This document shows, in pieces, positions 1 to 10,399 of a stretch of 64,000 nt of DNA. Each line of letters opens with the position of its first letter. Position 1 is the stretch's first letter. Both the position numbers and the translations under genes were made by a program. The notes below the pieces were generated by a model that saw only the letters and a program-made list of their open reading frames with translations, was not told where the DNA came from and made no database searches. The DNA is from Schistosoma haematobium. Taxonomy: Eukaryota; Platyhelminthes; Trematoda; Strigeidida; Schistosomatidae. The stretch is from positions 34,252,536-34,316,535 of the forward strand of contig NC_067198.1 in NCBI RefSeq assembly GCF_000699445.3. The letters are read 5' to 3'.

Positions 1-207
1 ACTCAGTTATTCAGCTAGTAGCTATTGATTCAAATTCTCAAATTCAGCTTATTTGTTTGTGTATACACATGCTTAATTTCATGTTCATTTGCACAACTGA
101 CAAGTTTCATCTTGATTTGATACCCAATTTCTCGTCTTCATATTTGTTCACTATATTAAGTTTCTAAAATTAACATTGAAATTTCAACAATTTCTTATTT
201 TCAAAAC

Positions 208-563
208 GGGGTTTTGCGAAGATTTTAGTAATTTTTTTATAGTTGAATTCATGAGTCAATTGATTCTAGACCACCATGGAAAACCTGGAAACACTGGACG
301 GCTGTTCCATCCTAGTATGGGATTCCTCAGTAGTGTGTATTCATGATCCCGCACCATAGGATTTAAACCCAGGACCTATCGATTTCGCGCGTGAACATCT
401 AACATCTAGACCACTGAGTTGGCATTCAACGTTGTTAATGTATAACTTCAACCAATCCACGAAATAACACCCCCGTCTACCATTGTCGTCAATGAATTAC
501 TATCTCACAACAGACCAAGTTGAACTCCACTAGTCACAGTTTCTCACTAGAACTCTTAATTTT
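208..563 (-). mobile_element. Family A hammerhead SINE, 5'-truncated, with TSD
   Basis: Read on the minus strand this has the head, a tRNA-like A box and B box, a decayed hammerhead and a tail ending in AAAACCCCG. A perfect 17-bp direct repeat (TTTCTTATTTTCAAAAC) flanks it at 191-207 and 564-580, which fixes both ends and shows LINE-type insertion. The ribozyme core is damaged: GAAA reads GGAA, and helices I and II carry substitutions, so it is probably inactive. Confidence 0.85.
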
Positions 564-580
564 TTTCTTATTTTCAAAAC

Positions 581-1074
581 AAAACAAAAAGGATGATTAT
601 TATTTTTATTTTAATTAACTTCTTAGTTCAACTATTATATTATATTCCATAGAATAATAAGAGGTTTTCTGTCGAAACAAAGCAATTCATTATTAATAAA
701 GGTACAGTTGTATATATATAAACCCATACTTGATATCTGTATGAATGTATTTGTTATTTTGTAAACATGTATATATCTACTTCCTATTCGTTTATAGTAG
801 TATAATGAATCTATCATATTCTTTCTGAAAGACAAAAAAGAAAACTAAGTTTAATAACTATACATTGTGTTAATATTTTCTCACAGTATGTATTCATCAT
901 TTCATTAATATAAGGAAACATTTTCATGGTTGATTAATCCTATGTGACATGATTTCAATTATTTCAATAAATATTTACCTCATTATAATTGAATTTATTC
1001 TAATGAATAAATAATTGAATTATTCTATTTTATCGATTATTTATAATTCAGTAATATGGATAATTAATATGTTA
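581..1074. other. No gene seen
   Basis: AT-rich sequence with many stops in all frames. No repeat, RNA or coding signal was recognised. Confidence 0.5.
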
Positions 1075-2187
1075 CTTTTTCACGGCGTTATGTCATTATT
1101 TTTTCTTCGGCAATGTATTGAATATCATATTGATGATCAATCTCTACTGTCTCATGAAGGTATACTGCAAGGAGCTGTTCTTTCATCTCTTCTTTTCTCT
1201 TTATTTTTTCTGCATGATCTACCATTTTTTCCACAGTAAACACGTTTGTTCAGTATGCGGATGATCACATTGTATGTATGCCTATCTCTTCCTCTTTACA
1301 CCCCATAGAAATGAATGAGTTTTTGTCTCGTATTGATTGTTGGTCTGTTGTTAATGGTCTCATACTTAATCCGTCTAAATGTCAAGCTGTTAACTTTAGC
1401 ATGAGGTATGAACAGCATCTAAACTTCACTTCGGGATCCCCATAATGCTTGTTCCATTGGAGACTCTTTGATAAATACAGTGTCGAAGGTCAATTATCTT
1501 GGTGTTATCTTTTCCTATGATCTATCTTGGTCTTCTCACGTTTTATTGTTATCGAAGAAAGTTTTCCGTCTGACTTACTACATAAAGAGATTGCATGCTC
1601 TTGGGATTACTCGTCATTTACTCTTACAATTTGTCAATTCTTGCATACTACCTATTATTCTTTACTGTTCCCCATTATTCTTTCCCGGGCTTTTGAGAAA
1701 AGACTTTGGCTTATTGCGGAGAGTGCTGAAGGCAGTTAGCAAGGTGTGTAGTGAATCTTTTGAGGTCATAATTAATATGGATGAGGATATACATCTAAAT
1801 TCGTGCAAACTCATGGCAGGTGCTATCTTATCAGATACTAACCATCCCCTTCACTCATATATTTCTCCTTGTATATCTTCTGATAGAACGAGACGTAATT
1901 ACATTAAAATCCATGCATGCCAGCAAAAGTACAAAAGTTCTGTAATACCTTACCTAGCAAATAAACTCTGTGACGAACAGGTTGTTAGAGTTAACCTAGT
2001 CAATAACCTGCATTCCTAACATATCTTTAATTTGGAAAGTTGTACAATTTTTCAGATTTTTTTAAACAGTTTTTCCTTTCTTTTTGTCTTTGTCACTGTT
2101 TTGTGTGTGTAAGAAACTTGTTGAAATAACCTGTGCGGAGAATTCTATTTTGTACCAAAATATAATATTGAATAAGGCCATTAATAA
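1075..2187 (+). pseudogene. CR1-type non-LTR retrotransposon fragment (RT domain and C-terminus)
   Basis: This is a 5'-truncated reverse transcriptase of a CR1/SR1-like LINE. Translated pieces show the GILQGAVLS...LLFSLF block (about 1,165-1,220) and the catalytic YADD box (codons at 1,254-1,265). A long C-terminal piece (1,468-2,019) carries the VNYLGVIFSYDLSW block typical of the RT thumb region. The three pieces lie in different frames and a TAA follows the first, so at least two frameshifts separate them and the copy is dead. A 3' UTR of about 170 bp ends in AATAAGGCCATTAATAATAA and runs into an AAT/ATT microsatellite, as is usual for CR1-type tails. The same 3' end recurs at 40.54-40.63 kb on the minus strand. 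Assignment to CR1/SR1 rather than another LINE clade rests on motif style only. Confidence 0.8.
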
Positions 2188-2234
2188 TAATAATAATAAT
2201 AATTATTATTATTATTATTATCATTATTATTATA
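2188..2234. repeat. (AAT)n/(ATT)n microsatellite
   Basis: Runs of AAT followed by ATT at the LINE 3' end. It is probably the retrotransposon tail expanded by slippage. Confidence 0.85.
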
Positions 2235-2562
2235 GAGGTTGTGGAGATTACTAAGTTTTTGATTGAGATCATGAACTGATCGATGTTAGGCCACCATGTC
2301 TGGTATCTAACTCAGTACAATGGAAGAGGGTCGCGCAATTTCGTGGATTGGTTGCGGTAAGATATTAGCAGCGTCGGAAAACGGCTCAGTGATCTAGAGG
2401 TTAGGCATTCGCGTGCGAGACCGATAGGTCCTGGGTTTGAATTCCCTGATGCGGGATCGTAGAGCGCACTGCTGAGGAGTCACGCAATAAGACGAAACGG
2501 CCGTCCATTGTTTCCAAGTTTCCAATGGTGGTCTAACATCAATTGGTCCATGATCTTTATCA
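2233..2562 (+). mobile_element. Family A hammerhead SINE with short inverted left arm
   Basis: A minus-sense tail arm (2,233-2,298) is joined to a plus-sense unit with head, A box, B box (about 2,430-2,442) and a hammerhead at 2,463-2,510. The core CTGAGGA, GAAA and GTC are present. Helix II is shortened to GTC/GAC and helix I has mismatches. The tail sequence is the 'GAACCGATTGATGTTAG' subtype. Confidence 0.8.
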
Positions 2563-2675
2563 TATTGATTTTATACGCCGAAATTCTATTTGAATATGAT
2601 TAACTTTTAGATTACATATTTTTAAATTGATAACTATGAAGATTCTTATAATAAACAAATTGTTTACATTCCATA

Positions 2676-2865
2676 ATGAAACTCATAGTAATGACGTCTA
2701 CCTCCAAATCTCAGTACCATGCGTTCTCCATTCTGTCTCATGTTAGTTTGCATTTGGAATTCCAAATTAGATCTTGTCTAGTAATGCAGTTTGGTGATTT
2801 CTACAAAATATATCCTATCCATATCAATCCTCTTCCATTGGTTTTCTCCTCAAAAGTATATAAAT
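2676..2865 (-). pseudogene. Degenerate RTE-type LINE 3' fragment
   Basis: On the minus strand this resembles the C-terminal coding end of the RTE element at 34.4 kb: blocks equivalent to the RWKWIGH...LRK and TRQ...LTWN regions and the following Arg/Gly-rich stretch can be followed. It is much diverged, and no TSD was found. Confidence 0.4.
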
Positions 2866-2869
2866 GACA

Positions 2870-3566
2870 AAATAATGGTTGTGAATTGTCAAGCAATGAC
2901 CACAATTCTCATAGGAAAAATAAATAAAGAGGTAAGCGATGATAAGTAAAAGTCATTTGTACCAAAAGCCATTTAAGCTCATGGACATACCTAGGTTTAC
3001 ATGAGTCCAGAAATTGTAATGTACAATATTTTGCTTTAAAATGGTAATCCAATCACAGTAATGGTAACTAACTCACAATTCGATTACATTCTTTAACTGT
3101 ATATTAACTTCTAAACAGTATAAAACTGAAGGTTTTCGTTGATTTAATTATGGTGACCGCACAGCACATATTAATTTTATTATCCCAGAAAGAATGATAA
3201 CTAATTTAAAAAGCACATTGTATTCATGTTGAGTGTAAATCAGTATTAATTACTTACCACTTTGGATTTATTCACACCATTATACACCATTATTCACGTA
3301 CATTCATCAATCGAATATTTGCAGAAATAATGCATCACTTATCATTACGACTTATTCAACCATGACTACATGGAGCATCGTGTTAAATCATCTATGAAAA
3401 ATGTCACATTAAGTTTAATCTCAAATTTGATGTTTTCGTTTTGTTATTGAAGATGAATAAAAATATTTTGATCAGTATTCAACAGTTACATGTTGATTTT
3501 CATATGGTTTCATATTAACGTATGTTATTTCTCACTTTGACTGTCTATCAAATAACTAAATTCAAT
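2870..3566. other. No gene seen
   Basis: AT-rich spacer without a recognised repeat, RNA or credible exon. Confidence 0.5.
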
Positions 3567-3568
3567 GT

Positions 3569-3925
3569 ATAGGGTTGTGGAAATTATTAGGATTTTGATT
3601 GAGATCATGAACCAATTGATGTTAGACCACCATTGAAAACCTGGGGGCACTGGACGGCCGTTTCGTCTTATTATGTGACTCCTCAGCAGTACGCATCCAT
3701 GGTCCTGCCTACCAGATTCGAACCCAGGGCCTTCAGTCTTACGTCCGAACGCTTAACCTCTAGACCTCTGAAGGCTCTGGGTTCGAAGTCGGAGAGTGGG
3801 ATCGTGGATATGCACTGCTGAGGAGTCCCACAATAGAAATAAACGGCCGTCCAGTAATTCCAGTCTTTCAATAGTGGCCTAACATCAATCGGTTCATGAT
3901 CTCAATCAAAAACTAAGAAAACTTA
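3569..3925. mobile_element. Family A foldback element with two opposed hammerheads
   Basis: A near-palindrome of about 357 bp. The left arm reads as a minus-strand SINE (tail, hammerhead 3,647-3,692, tRNA-like B box) and the right arm as a plus-strand SINE (hammerhead region 3,812-3,858, tail). The left hammerhead keeps CTGAGGA, GAAA, GTC and a wobble-paired helix I. The right one has lost the 3' side of helix II and the GAAA context. The outer ends are inverted copies of the same tail. Confidence 0.85.
3647..3692 (-). ncRNA. Hammerhead ribozyme, type I, family A (core intact)
   Basis: On the minus strand: helix I GTACTG pairs with CAGTGC (one G-U). The core is CTGAGGA, helix II GTC/GAC, then GAAA, a short helix III ACGGCCGT and the cleavage triplet GTC directly before CAGTGC. 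All catalytic bases are kept, but helix II is short. Confidence 0.7.
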
Positions 3926-3926
3926 C

Positions 3927-4563
3927 AATTTTATTGATTGTGAAATAATTCCTGTGCAATTGTAGCTTCATTGTCTTTATGCATTTGCAAACTAGAAATG
4001 TAGCTTCATTTTTTGTAATAACAAAAATATAAATGATGTTATTACCAATTATTTGTGATTATTCATTGTGAGATAGAAAAAAAGTTTTTATTTTTTATGA
4101 AATCCAAATCTCATTAGGGTATATTCAGTTTCAAATAACAGTATATACTGTCAAACTGAGATGTACTGTGTGTGGAGACAGTTACTGTAGGTTAACAAGC
4201 AAAATGAATCTTATATGCTTTTCTTTATATATGTATATATATTCACCGTACGTCAACACTTATTAGTTTGCTTCAAAGTAATCAAGTTTAAAATATAACA
4301 GTAGAAAATACTGACTAGTGAATGAAATGCCGACTGAACTAATTGTTAGTATGAACAGCAATTATTGCTTAAAACAGTCTTTCACCACGTCTTGTTAGAA
4401 ATACGTGACTTGGGAACATTTCGATGTCTAATAAACCAGTTTCATGTGATGAGACAATTGATTTATCAGGAGAATATTTTTTTAGTAACCGATCCATAAA
4501 AGTTGACTGGTAATCGAAATACAATATTTTCCGTGTCAGTATACTCTGTCATTAAAATGTGAG
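3927..4563. other. No gene seen
   Basis: AT-rich spacer with only a short TATATA tract near 4,228-4,242. Confidence 0.5.
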
Positions 4564-4576
4564 TAATTTAATAAGT

Positions 4577-5081
4577 TTTTGAAAACCTGGAACCACTGGA
4601 CGGTCGTTTTGTCCTATTGTGGGACTACTCAGCAGTGCGCATCCACGATCCGGCTCGCAGGATTCAAACCCAGGACATTCAGTCTCGCGCGCGAAACCTC
4701 AACCTACTGGACCACTGAGTCGGCATCCAGTGGTGTTAATGTCTAACCCCAACCAATCCACGAAATTGCGCGACCAACTTCCATTGTACTGAGGTAGACA
4801 CCTGTTTCTACCCGACACGGATTAGCTCCACTGTTTACGGCTTCTCACCAGAACTCCGAGAATTTTCTCACGAAGCTAGTCACTAGTGAGCACATGGTAA
4901 TTATCAGTATAGGGGTTGTGTAGATTGTTAAGTTTTTGATTGAGATCAAGCTTACTGGTGAGGAGTCCTACAATAAGATGAAAAGGCCGTCCAGTGCTTC
5001 CAGGTTGTCAGTGGTGGTCTAAATTCAATCGGTTCATGATCTCAATCAAAAACTTAACAATCTCCACAACCCCTATACTGA
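4577..5081. mobile_element. Family A foldback insertion with 13-bp TSD
   Basis: The unit is an inverted segment (post-hammerhead region, hammerhead, tRNA-like part, head, then the tail of an upstream unit) fused near 4,949 to a sense segment from the hammerhead to the 3' tail. TAATTTAATAAGT is repeated perfectly at 4,564-4,576 and 5,082-5,094, so the whole rearranged unit was inserted at once. The order (inverted 5' part, then sense 3' part) is what twin priming gives. The tail upstream of the head implies a multimeric template. The hammerhead cores are mutated (CTGAGTA in the inverted copy). Confidence 0.85.
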
Positions 5082-5435
5082 TAATTTAATAAGTCTTATA
5101 TATTTGTGAATTTTTTTCCGATTATGTCAAGTTGGGAAAATTCATGTTGGATTTATTGTTTACGAATTTTAAGGCGTATAGACTGGTGAAAGTAATTGGT
5201 ACCACTTGGATGAATATACTGTCATATTTTCAGTGTAATATTATCCCAGACTTTTCATTCCACAGTATTTATTCTATAATTAACTAGTATTTACTTTTGT
5301 TTTCATCTAAATCAATAAAAAAGCAACATGTTCAACTGTGATGCAATCAGTTTCATTAGATAACTAGTCTCAAAATTAGTCAGTTTCAAACTTTTTTTCA
5401 AAAATGTTTCAGGTTACAAAAATGTGTTTTACCCA

Positions 5436-5775
5436 TTTTATGAGGACGGTCCACGAGTGATCTCGAAGATGCTCTATGAATCTCCGAAAGAGCCAAAGAT
5501 ATTCCATCCAGTCATCTTTCGAAAGAATAGTCCAGAATCTCCGAGAGTAGCTTTCCTATTGGACAAGTGATAAAACCCCCTGTATGTGAATTGGATGACT
5601 ATAATACTGATTTCGTCTTTACTAAAAAAAACTATAAATACCCGATAGTTTTGTACCATATTTGACACTGTTTAGAATAGCATCCCTTTCACATGTCTTT
5701 TGTCTTCTGATTTGCGACTTGGAGGGTTCTAGTGTTCGAGTACTCAAGTTATACGCAGTATATTAAGAATATAAG
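5436..5775 (+). repeat. Dispersed LTR-like repeat with TATA box (family I)
   Basis: An inverted second copy lies at 26,472-26,790. Both share CGAAAGA.TAGTCCAGAAT-type blocks, a CTATAAATACC TATA box (about 5,632-5,642) and a downstream block with CTTGGAGGGTTCTAGTGTTC. A promoter-like core in a repeat of about 330 bp suggests an LTR, but clear TG...CA ends and a TSD were not found. Confidence 0.5.
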
Positions 5776-6285
5776 CTTTAGATATAACACATTTGAAAAA
5801 GTAAACGCGGTAGTGTTTTTCAAAGAACAGAAAATGGTACACTCTACGACAGGTCATATTATGAGCTCTTTTCTGACAACTCATTGAAATATATGACTCA
5901 TAAAATATTGACTACGAATTTCTTTAAACATCTATTTAACCCATTTTCATGAAGAGGTACAGAAATCTTTAAGAAAACTCAATTAATGAGACATTGTTCT
6001 ATTGCGATTATATACCTACACAGTTTGCTAATACTCTGAACATCATCGATGCATCAAAAAACACATTTCAACAAATAAGTTAGCAATCAAATCAAAAACG
6101 AACATTCCGGTTTTAGTTCTTAAAATTGTAACAACTACATAATTGTAAAATACACCTAATGACAAATATCCAATGACTACTCAATAAACCTTGAACAGAT
6201 TATATTATTTTATTTCCATGAACCGACGTATTTTTATTTAATCTATTTGTTACGAAATAAGTCGATAAGTAATATGCTTTTCTAC
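5776..6285. other. No gene seen
   Basis: AT-rich spacer without recognised features. Confidence 0.5.
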
Positions 6286-6289
6286 TTCA

Positions 6290-6418
6290 ATTCATGAGTC
6301 GATTAAAGATCGACAACTATGGGAAGCACTAGACGTTCATTTTTTTCTAGTATGATACTTGTCAGCTGTGTACATCAACGATTCCGCATGTGGGATTTGA
6401 ACCCAAGATCTTCGATAC
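6290..6418 (-). mobile_element. Degenerate family A SINE fragment
   Basis: Minus-strand remnant. The tail (TTCATGAGTCGATTAAAG), the GAAGCACTAGACGTTCAT stretch over the ribozyme, and a B-box-like TTTGAACCCAAGATC are still visible. The ribozyme core is destroyed. Confidence 0.6.
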
Positions 6419-6915
6419 ATAAAACCCCATTCCGATAATTATTGACAGTAGACGCACATATTTAAACTTTTTCTATTTATTACCAAAAATGCAGTCAGAG
6501 TAATAGTAACAGGACATGAACCTGATACCCATAATTACAAATAACACATACACAAGCAAAACTGAATACAACTGTATATATATGTATGTCATTGCAGGAA
6601 CAAAAATGAATACTACTATGAAACAATATGAAAATTATTTTAAGTGGTTTTAATGAAAACTAACTACGATAGTAAAACAACTAGCTTTGCTGATACAAAC
6701 GTTTCAAGATTTGGTTTTAAGTATCATTAAAAACTAGTAAGACATTTTTTTAAAAACACGAATTTCAGCGAAGCGATCTCTTTTCAACGAATTTATTACT
6801 AAGCTATATATGTATATATATAAAAATCTTGTTAAAGTACTAATCCCATGAGGAAATGTGAACACAAATAACCAAGATGACGTAATAGAAAGATTATGAT
6901 ACTAAGTTACGTAAT
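6419..6915. other. No gene seen
   Basis: AT-rich spacer with short TATATG tracts near 6,570 and 6,805. Confidence 0.5.
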
Positions 6916-6917
6916 CG

Positions 6918-7338
6918 TGATCTCAACCATTGAAATTACTACAATATCCAAAAAAACCCTTCACATATGAATCAACATATGCTCACCAGTGACCGGCTTC
7001 AAGATGTATATCCTAGGGTTCTAGTGAGAAGCAGTGAACAGGGAAGTTCAATCGGGTCAGTTATGAGATAGTATCTCACTGAAGATAATGGTGGATGTGT
7101 CGCTCAATTTGGTGGATTAGTTGAAGTTAGACATTAACACCATTGGATGTTGTATCAATGATCTAGTGGTTAAGCTATCGTGCGTGAGACCGACAGGTCC
7201 TAGTTTTGAGTGTCACGAGGCGGGATCGTGGATGCACGCTACTGAAGAGTCTCACAATAGGATGAAGTGGCCGTCCAGTGCTTCCAGGTTTTCAATGTTG
7301 GTCTAACATCAATCGGTTCATGATCCCAACTATTGAAA
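6918..7338 (+). mobile_element. Full-length family A SINE preceded by an extra tail
   Basis: It starts with a complete tail (TGATCTCAACCATTGAAATT ... CCCTTC). This is followed directly by the head (ATATGAATCAACATATGCTC), tRNA-like region, hammerhead region (about 7,230-7,285) and a second tail. The tail-head junction means the template was head-to-tail multimeric or circular. The ribozyme shows the variant GGATGAAGTGG in place of GGACGAAACGG, so it is probably inactive. Confidence 0.8.
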
Positions 7339-7345
7339 ATCAATA

Positions 7346-7879
7346 TTTTAACTAAGGTATATTTTTGACAACAAGTAATTTCTTACCTGTTTTTTTTTAC
7401 AGTAAATAAATGAACTATTATTAGATTCTGAAAATCAACCCGAATAATCTTGTTTTCAATTATAAAAATTCACTAATTATATCCCTAGTGGTTTTCATGA
7501 ATGTTTCATTCAATATTATCATTCATTAAAGTTATCCTTTAAAAATTTGTTGTTATATATAGTGTGCTAACAGAAACAAAAAAGGAAAACAAAAAGAAAA
7601 ACAAAAAAATTAAAAAAACTTTATAGTTTTAATTAAAAATTTAATTATATTAACATACTGTATGAATGATGGAAGTGTCAAATTGAATTTTCATTAATAG
7701 AAGAAGATACAATCAGAAAAACGAATGTCAATATAAATGAATTTTCTAAAAAAGAAAAAAACAACAACCAATCGAAAAGAATAAAAATTCAACAACAAAA
7801 AAATTATATTGACTTTAATGACAGTTAAATAAAGTTACCGTCTTATTTATGAGTGTTAAGTTAGTTTTGAGAAAATGCT
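7346..7879. other. No gene seen
   Basis: A very A-rich spacer (purine-rich AAAAGAAAAAC tracts at 7,575-7,800) with no recognised gene or repeat. Confidence 0.5.
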
Positions 7880-7881
7880 TC

Positions 7882-8950
7882 GAAGGTTGATAAAACTATA
7901 ATTTATGAACCGGTCAATCAAAAGTGTTTGAGAGATTTCAAGGTTATGGCATCAATTTCAATACTTGATGTTCATGTACTATCAGTTTACAGAGAACGTG
8001 ATAATTAAGCGCCTACAACAAATGAGGCTAATAAGAAGTTCTTTAATTTGTAATTGTGGTAATTAAATGATTTGTGAACTTTGTGCAGACTACCATGATA
8101 ATATTGTCTTTTGATTTATTATATGTTAAAGGAAGAAGTCTGCAGGAAGAGGAATTTTTTCGCTAGATCCAGATTGAAACCAAGGCAAACTATAATAATT
8201 GTTGTGAAATGGATAATAAAAGCATCAGTAACACTGTCTGCAACATTTACAGATGTTACTGAAGCATCGGTTTTTCAATGTTATGTGCTTTGTCGAGATA
8301 TATGCGCAACGAAAATGACAAGATTACATGAGCCATTTAAGAGAGTTGGGAGAATCGTTGAAAAAAGACGAAACAGTTTTCAGAAAACAGAAATTCAACA
8401 TAGAAATTTGTGTTAAACAAGAGTGGCGTAAATATACCCCACCGATCTTTGGATTATACGACAGGTCATCTCAAAACGGACACCTCTAACGAGTTAGAAA
8501 CGGACAGCAAACAACGATAATACCAATTATACGGGATTATGTGCAGCTGTGTACTACAATATATACATAGACTTGGTTATGTGTATCGTTTCGTTGACTA
8601 CAAGCGGCATTTTGTAGACCCAACAACAGGAGTGCACATTAACAATATTGAAGCTATGTGGTCGAAGCTTAAAGAGTTTTTGAGACCTTATCATGGCTCC
8701 AGAGGTCGACTATTATGGAGTCATATGAATGGCTTCCTCTACCATATGCATTACGATTTCAGAACCTCTGAACCTCTTTCTAACCTTAAATTTTTTATAC
8801 CATGCTAAAGATGTGTATCCACTCTAAAGTTTTCGTTTTGTATAATATATTTTTACTCAATACTAGCTGTTTTCTGACTGACTAACATTTCCCAAGGTCA
8901 CTTTCGATTCGTTGAAATTTAGTCCATAAATTATAGTCTCTCCCTTGAAC
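7882..8950 (+). mobile_element. Merlin DNA transposon, decayed copy with inverted termini
   Basis: The termini are inverted and share ACTATAATTTATG (left about 7,882-7,910, right about 8,922-8,950, reversed). Between them are two transposase pieces. A degenerate match to the right end also occurs in the MITE at 43.8 kb. Merlin elements (IS1016-like DDE transposase) are known from schistosomes. Frameshifts and stops make this copy non-functional. Confidence 0.75.
8111..8808 (+). pseudogene. Merlin-type (IS1016/ISXO2-like) transposase remnant
   Basis: The N-terminal piece (8,111-8,416) has CRKRNFFARSRLKPRQ, resembling the cysteine/basic lead-in of Merlin transposases. The C-terminal piece (8,539-8,808) has HFVDPTTGVHINNIEAMWSK, a good match to the conserved H-FVDP-TG-HTN-IE-W block that carries the last catalytic acidic residue. 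The middle of the DDE domain, including the first Asp, is missing or scrambled, and the second Asp region (about 8,560-8,575) is split by a frameshift. The family is known to cut and paste DNA with 8-9 bp TSDs; this copy cannot encode an active enzyme. Confidence 0.75.
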
Positions 8951-8959
8951 ATATATCTT

Positions 8960-9920
8960 TTAACAGCTACTTTATGAAACATGTTAAATTCACTGATCGA
9001 TAATATATAATCTCTTTTTCCAAATTACGTTTGGTAAAACAACTTATCAAAATTCTGAATGTCACTATGGACTTGAAGTTTCACTCTATATAGTCGTTTA
9101 CTTGGAAGTGTGAAGCAGGCGGATTATTGAAGATTCTATGTGTTGATAAAATTGCGCATGTGTAACCATAAACTTGATTAAATTACTTTAAATCATTTGT
9201 CGTTTGAAAAAGACTTATCAAACAATGTATATTTTCAATTTTTCACGAGAGCCTAAATTCTCCGAAGTAATATCATTTAATGCCTAATTTATGCCAGTTT
9301 TACTCAATAGTAATCTATGATTAATAACCTAGACACCAAATCCTTCAAATCAATCCTCTACAAAGATTTAGGCAAATATCATTGATCAGTACCACACTAC
9401 AGAGAGAATGATTCTCTCCAGTTCTTAATAGTTCAGTTGATAATGTCCGTTCGTGAGGTAAATCATCTTCAAACTACTTATACATTGTATACCCACTTAC
9501 GAAAAAAGACGTTCATCTAAATCATATAATTTGAAGGACTTCATTCTTATCTAATTCGTATTTCATAAATTCTTACTCCTTCTGCAAAAATACCTAATAT
9601 TACCAGTAATTCTCATTAGCTTTTTTCTGACTGTGACTAAGACTGAACATTAATGTGGTGTTTCAATAAATTTGTGCATTATTTAAGCAATTTCATACTT
9701 GAAGAGAAGTCACAAAATTAAGTGAACTCCACCATTTTTTTCCTAATGTAATTAAACAGTATTTTTCATAAAAGACACATGAATTTGATTTACTTTATAC
9801 GTTAGTTAACTAAAACAACTTGTTTCAAACATCTTCGAAAAAAATTCTCAGAATTTAAGTGACCTAGTCACTTTCTTATTTCACCAATTGGTAAGTAATC
9901 TAAAACAATATTCAACTATT
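8960..9920. other. No gene seen
   Basis: About 1 kb of AT-rich sequence. No repeat shared with the rest of the window was recognised. Confidence 0.5.
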
Positions 9921-9921
9921 G

Positions 9922-10395
9922 TGACTAGTAAAGTTTAACCGGGTCAATTATGAGATAGTAACTCACTAAAGATAAAGGTGGGTGTGTATAGTATTAGAAT
10001 TATCGTATGAACTAGGAATTCCAGGATTAACCCAATTGAATTAAGAAGACACAGGCACAAACGAATGTATTGTATTTAGAATTCGAAACCAAGCATTCAA
10101 CCAGTACAAAGGTATCATTAGTTCATTCAAACACCACAGTGTGTCACTCAATTTCGTTGATTAGTTGAAGTTAAACATTAACACTGTTGGATGCCGGCCA
10201 GCTCAGTGGTCTAATGGTTAAGCGCTCACGCGCGAGACCGATAGGTCCTGGGTTCGAGTCTTTCGAGGTGGAGTCGTAGGTGCGCACTGCTGAGGAGTGA
10301 CACAATATAACGAAACGGTTGTCCAATGCTTCCAAGTTTTCCATGGAGGTCTATTTCCAATTGACCCATGATCTCAATTATTGAAATGATTGTAA
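9922..10395 (+). mobile_element. Family A SINE split by a ~150-bp insertion
   Basis: Plus-strand head (9,922-9,987), then about 150 bp of unrelated sequence (9,988-10,140), then the rest of the head, A box, B box (GGTCCTGGGTTCGAGTC), hammerhead (about 10,282-10,327) and tail. GTGT is present on both sides of the insert. The core CTGAGGA and GAAA are kept, but helix II no longer pairs. Confidence 0.75.
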
Positions 10396-10399
10396 AAAT

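Noticed and set aside
3569..3925. Explaining all foldbacks as two independent SINE insertions in opposite orientation
   Set aside because: At least seven palindromes have one TSD pair around the whole unit and none around the individual arms.
10218..10300. tRNA-gene-like A and B boxes in the SINEs (here and in many other copies)
   Set aside because: The boxes match pol III promoter consensus but no full cloverleaf with acceptor stem or anticodon arm can be formed, and each lies inside a dispersed SINE.
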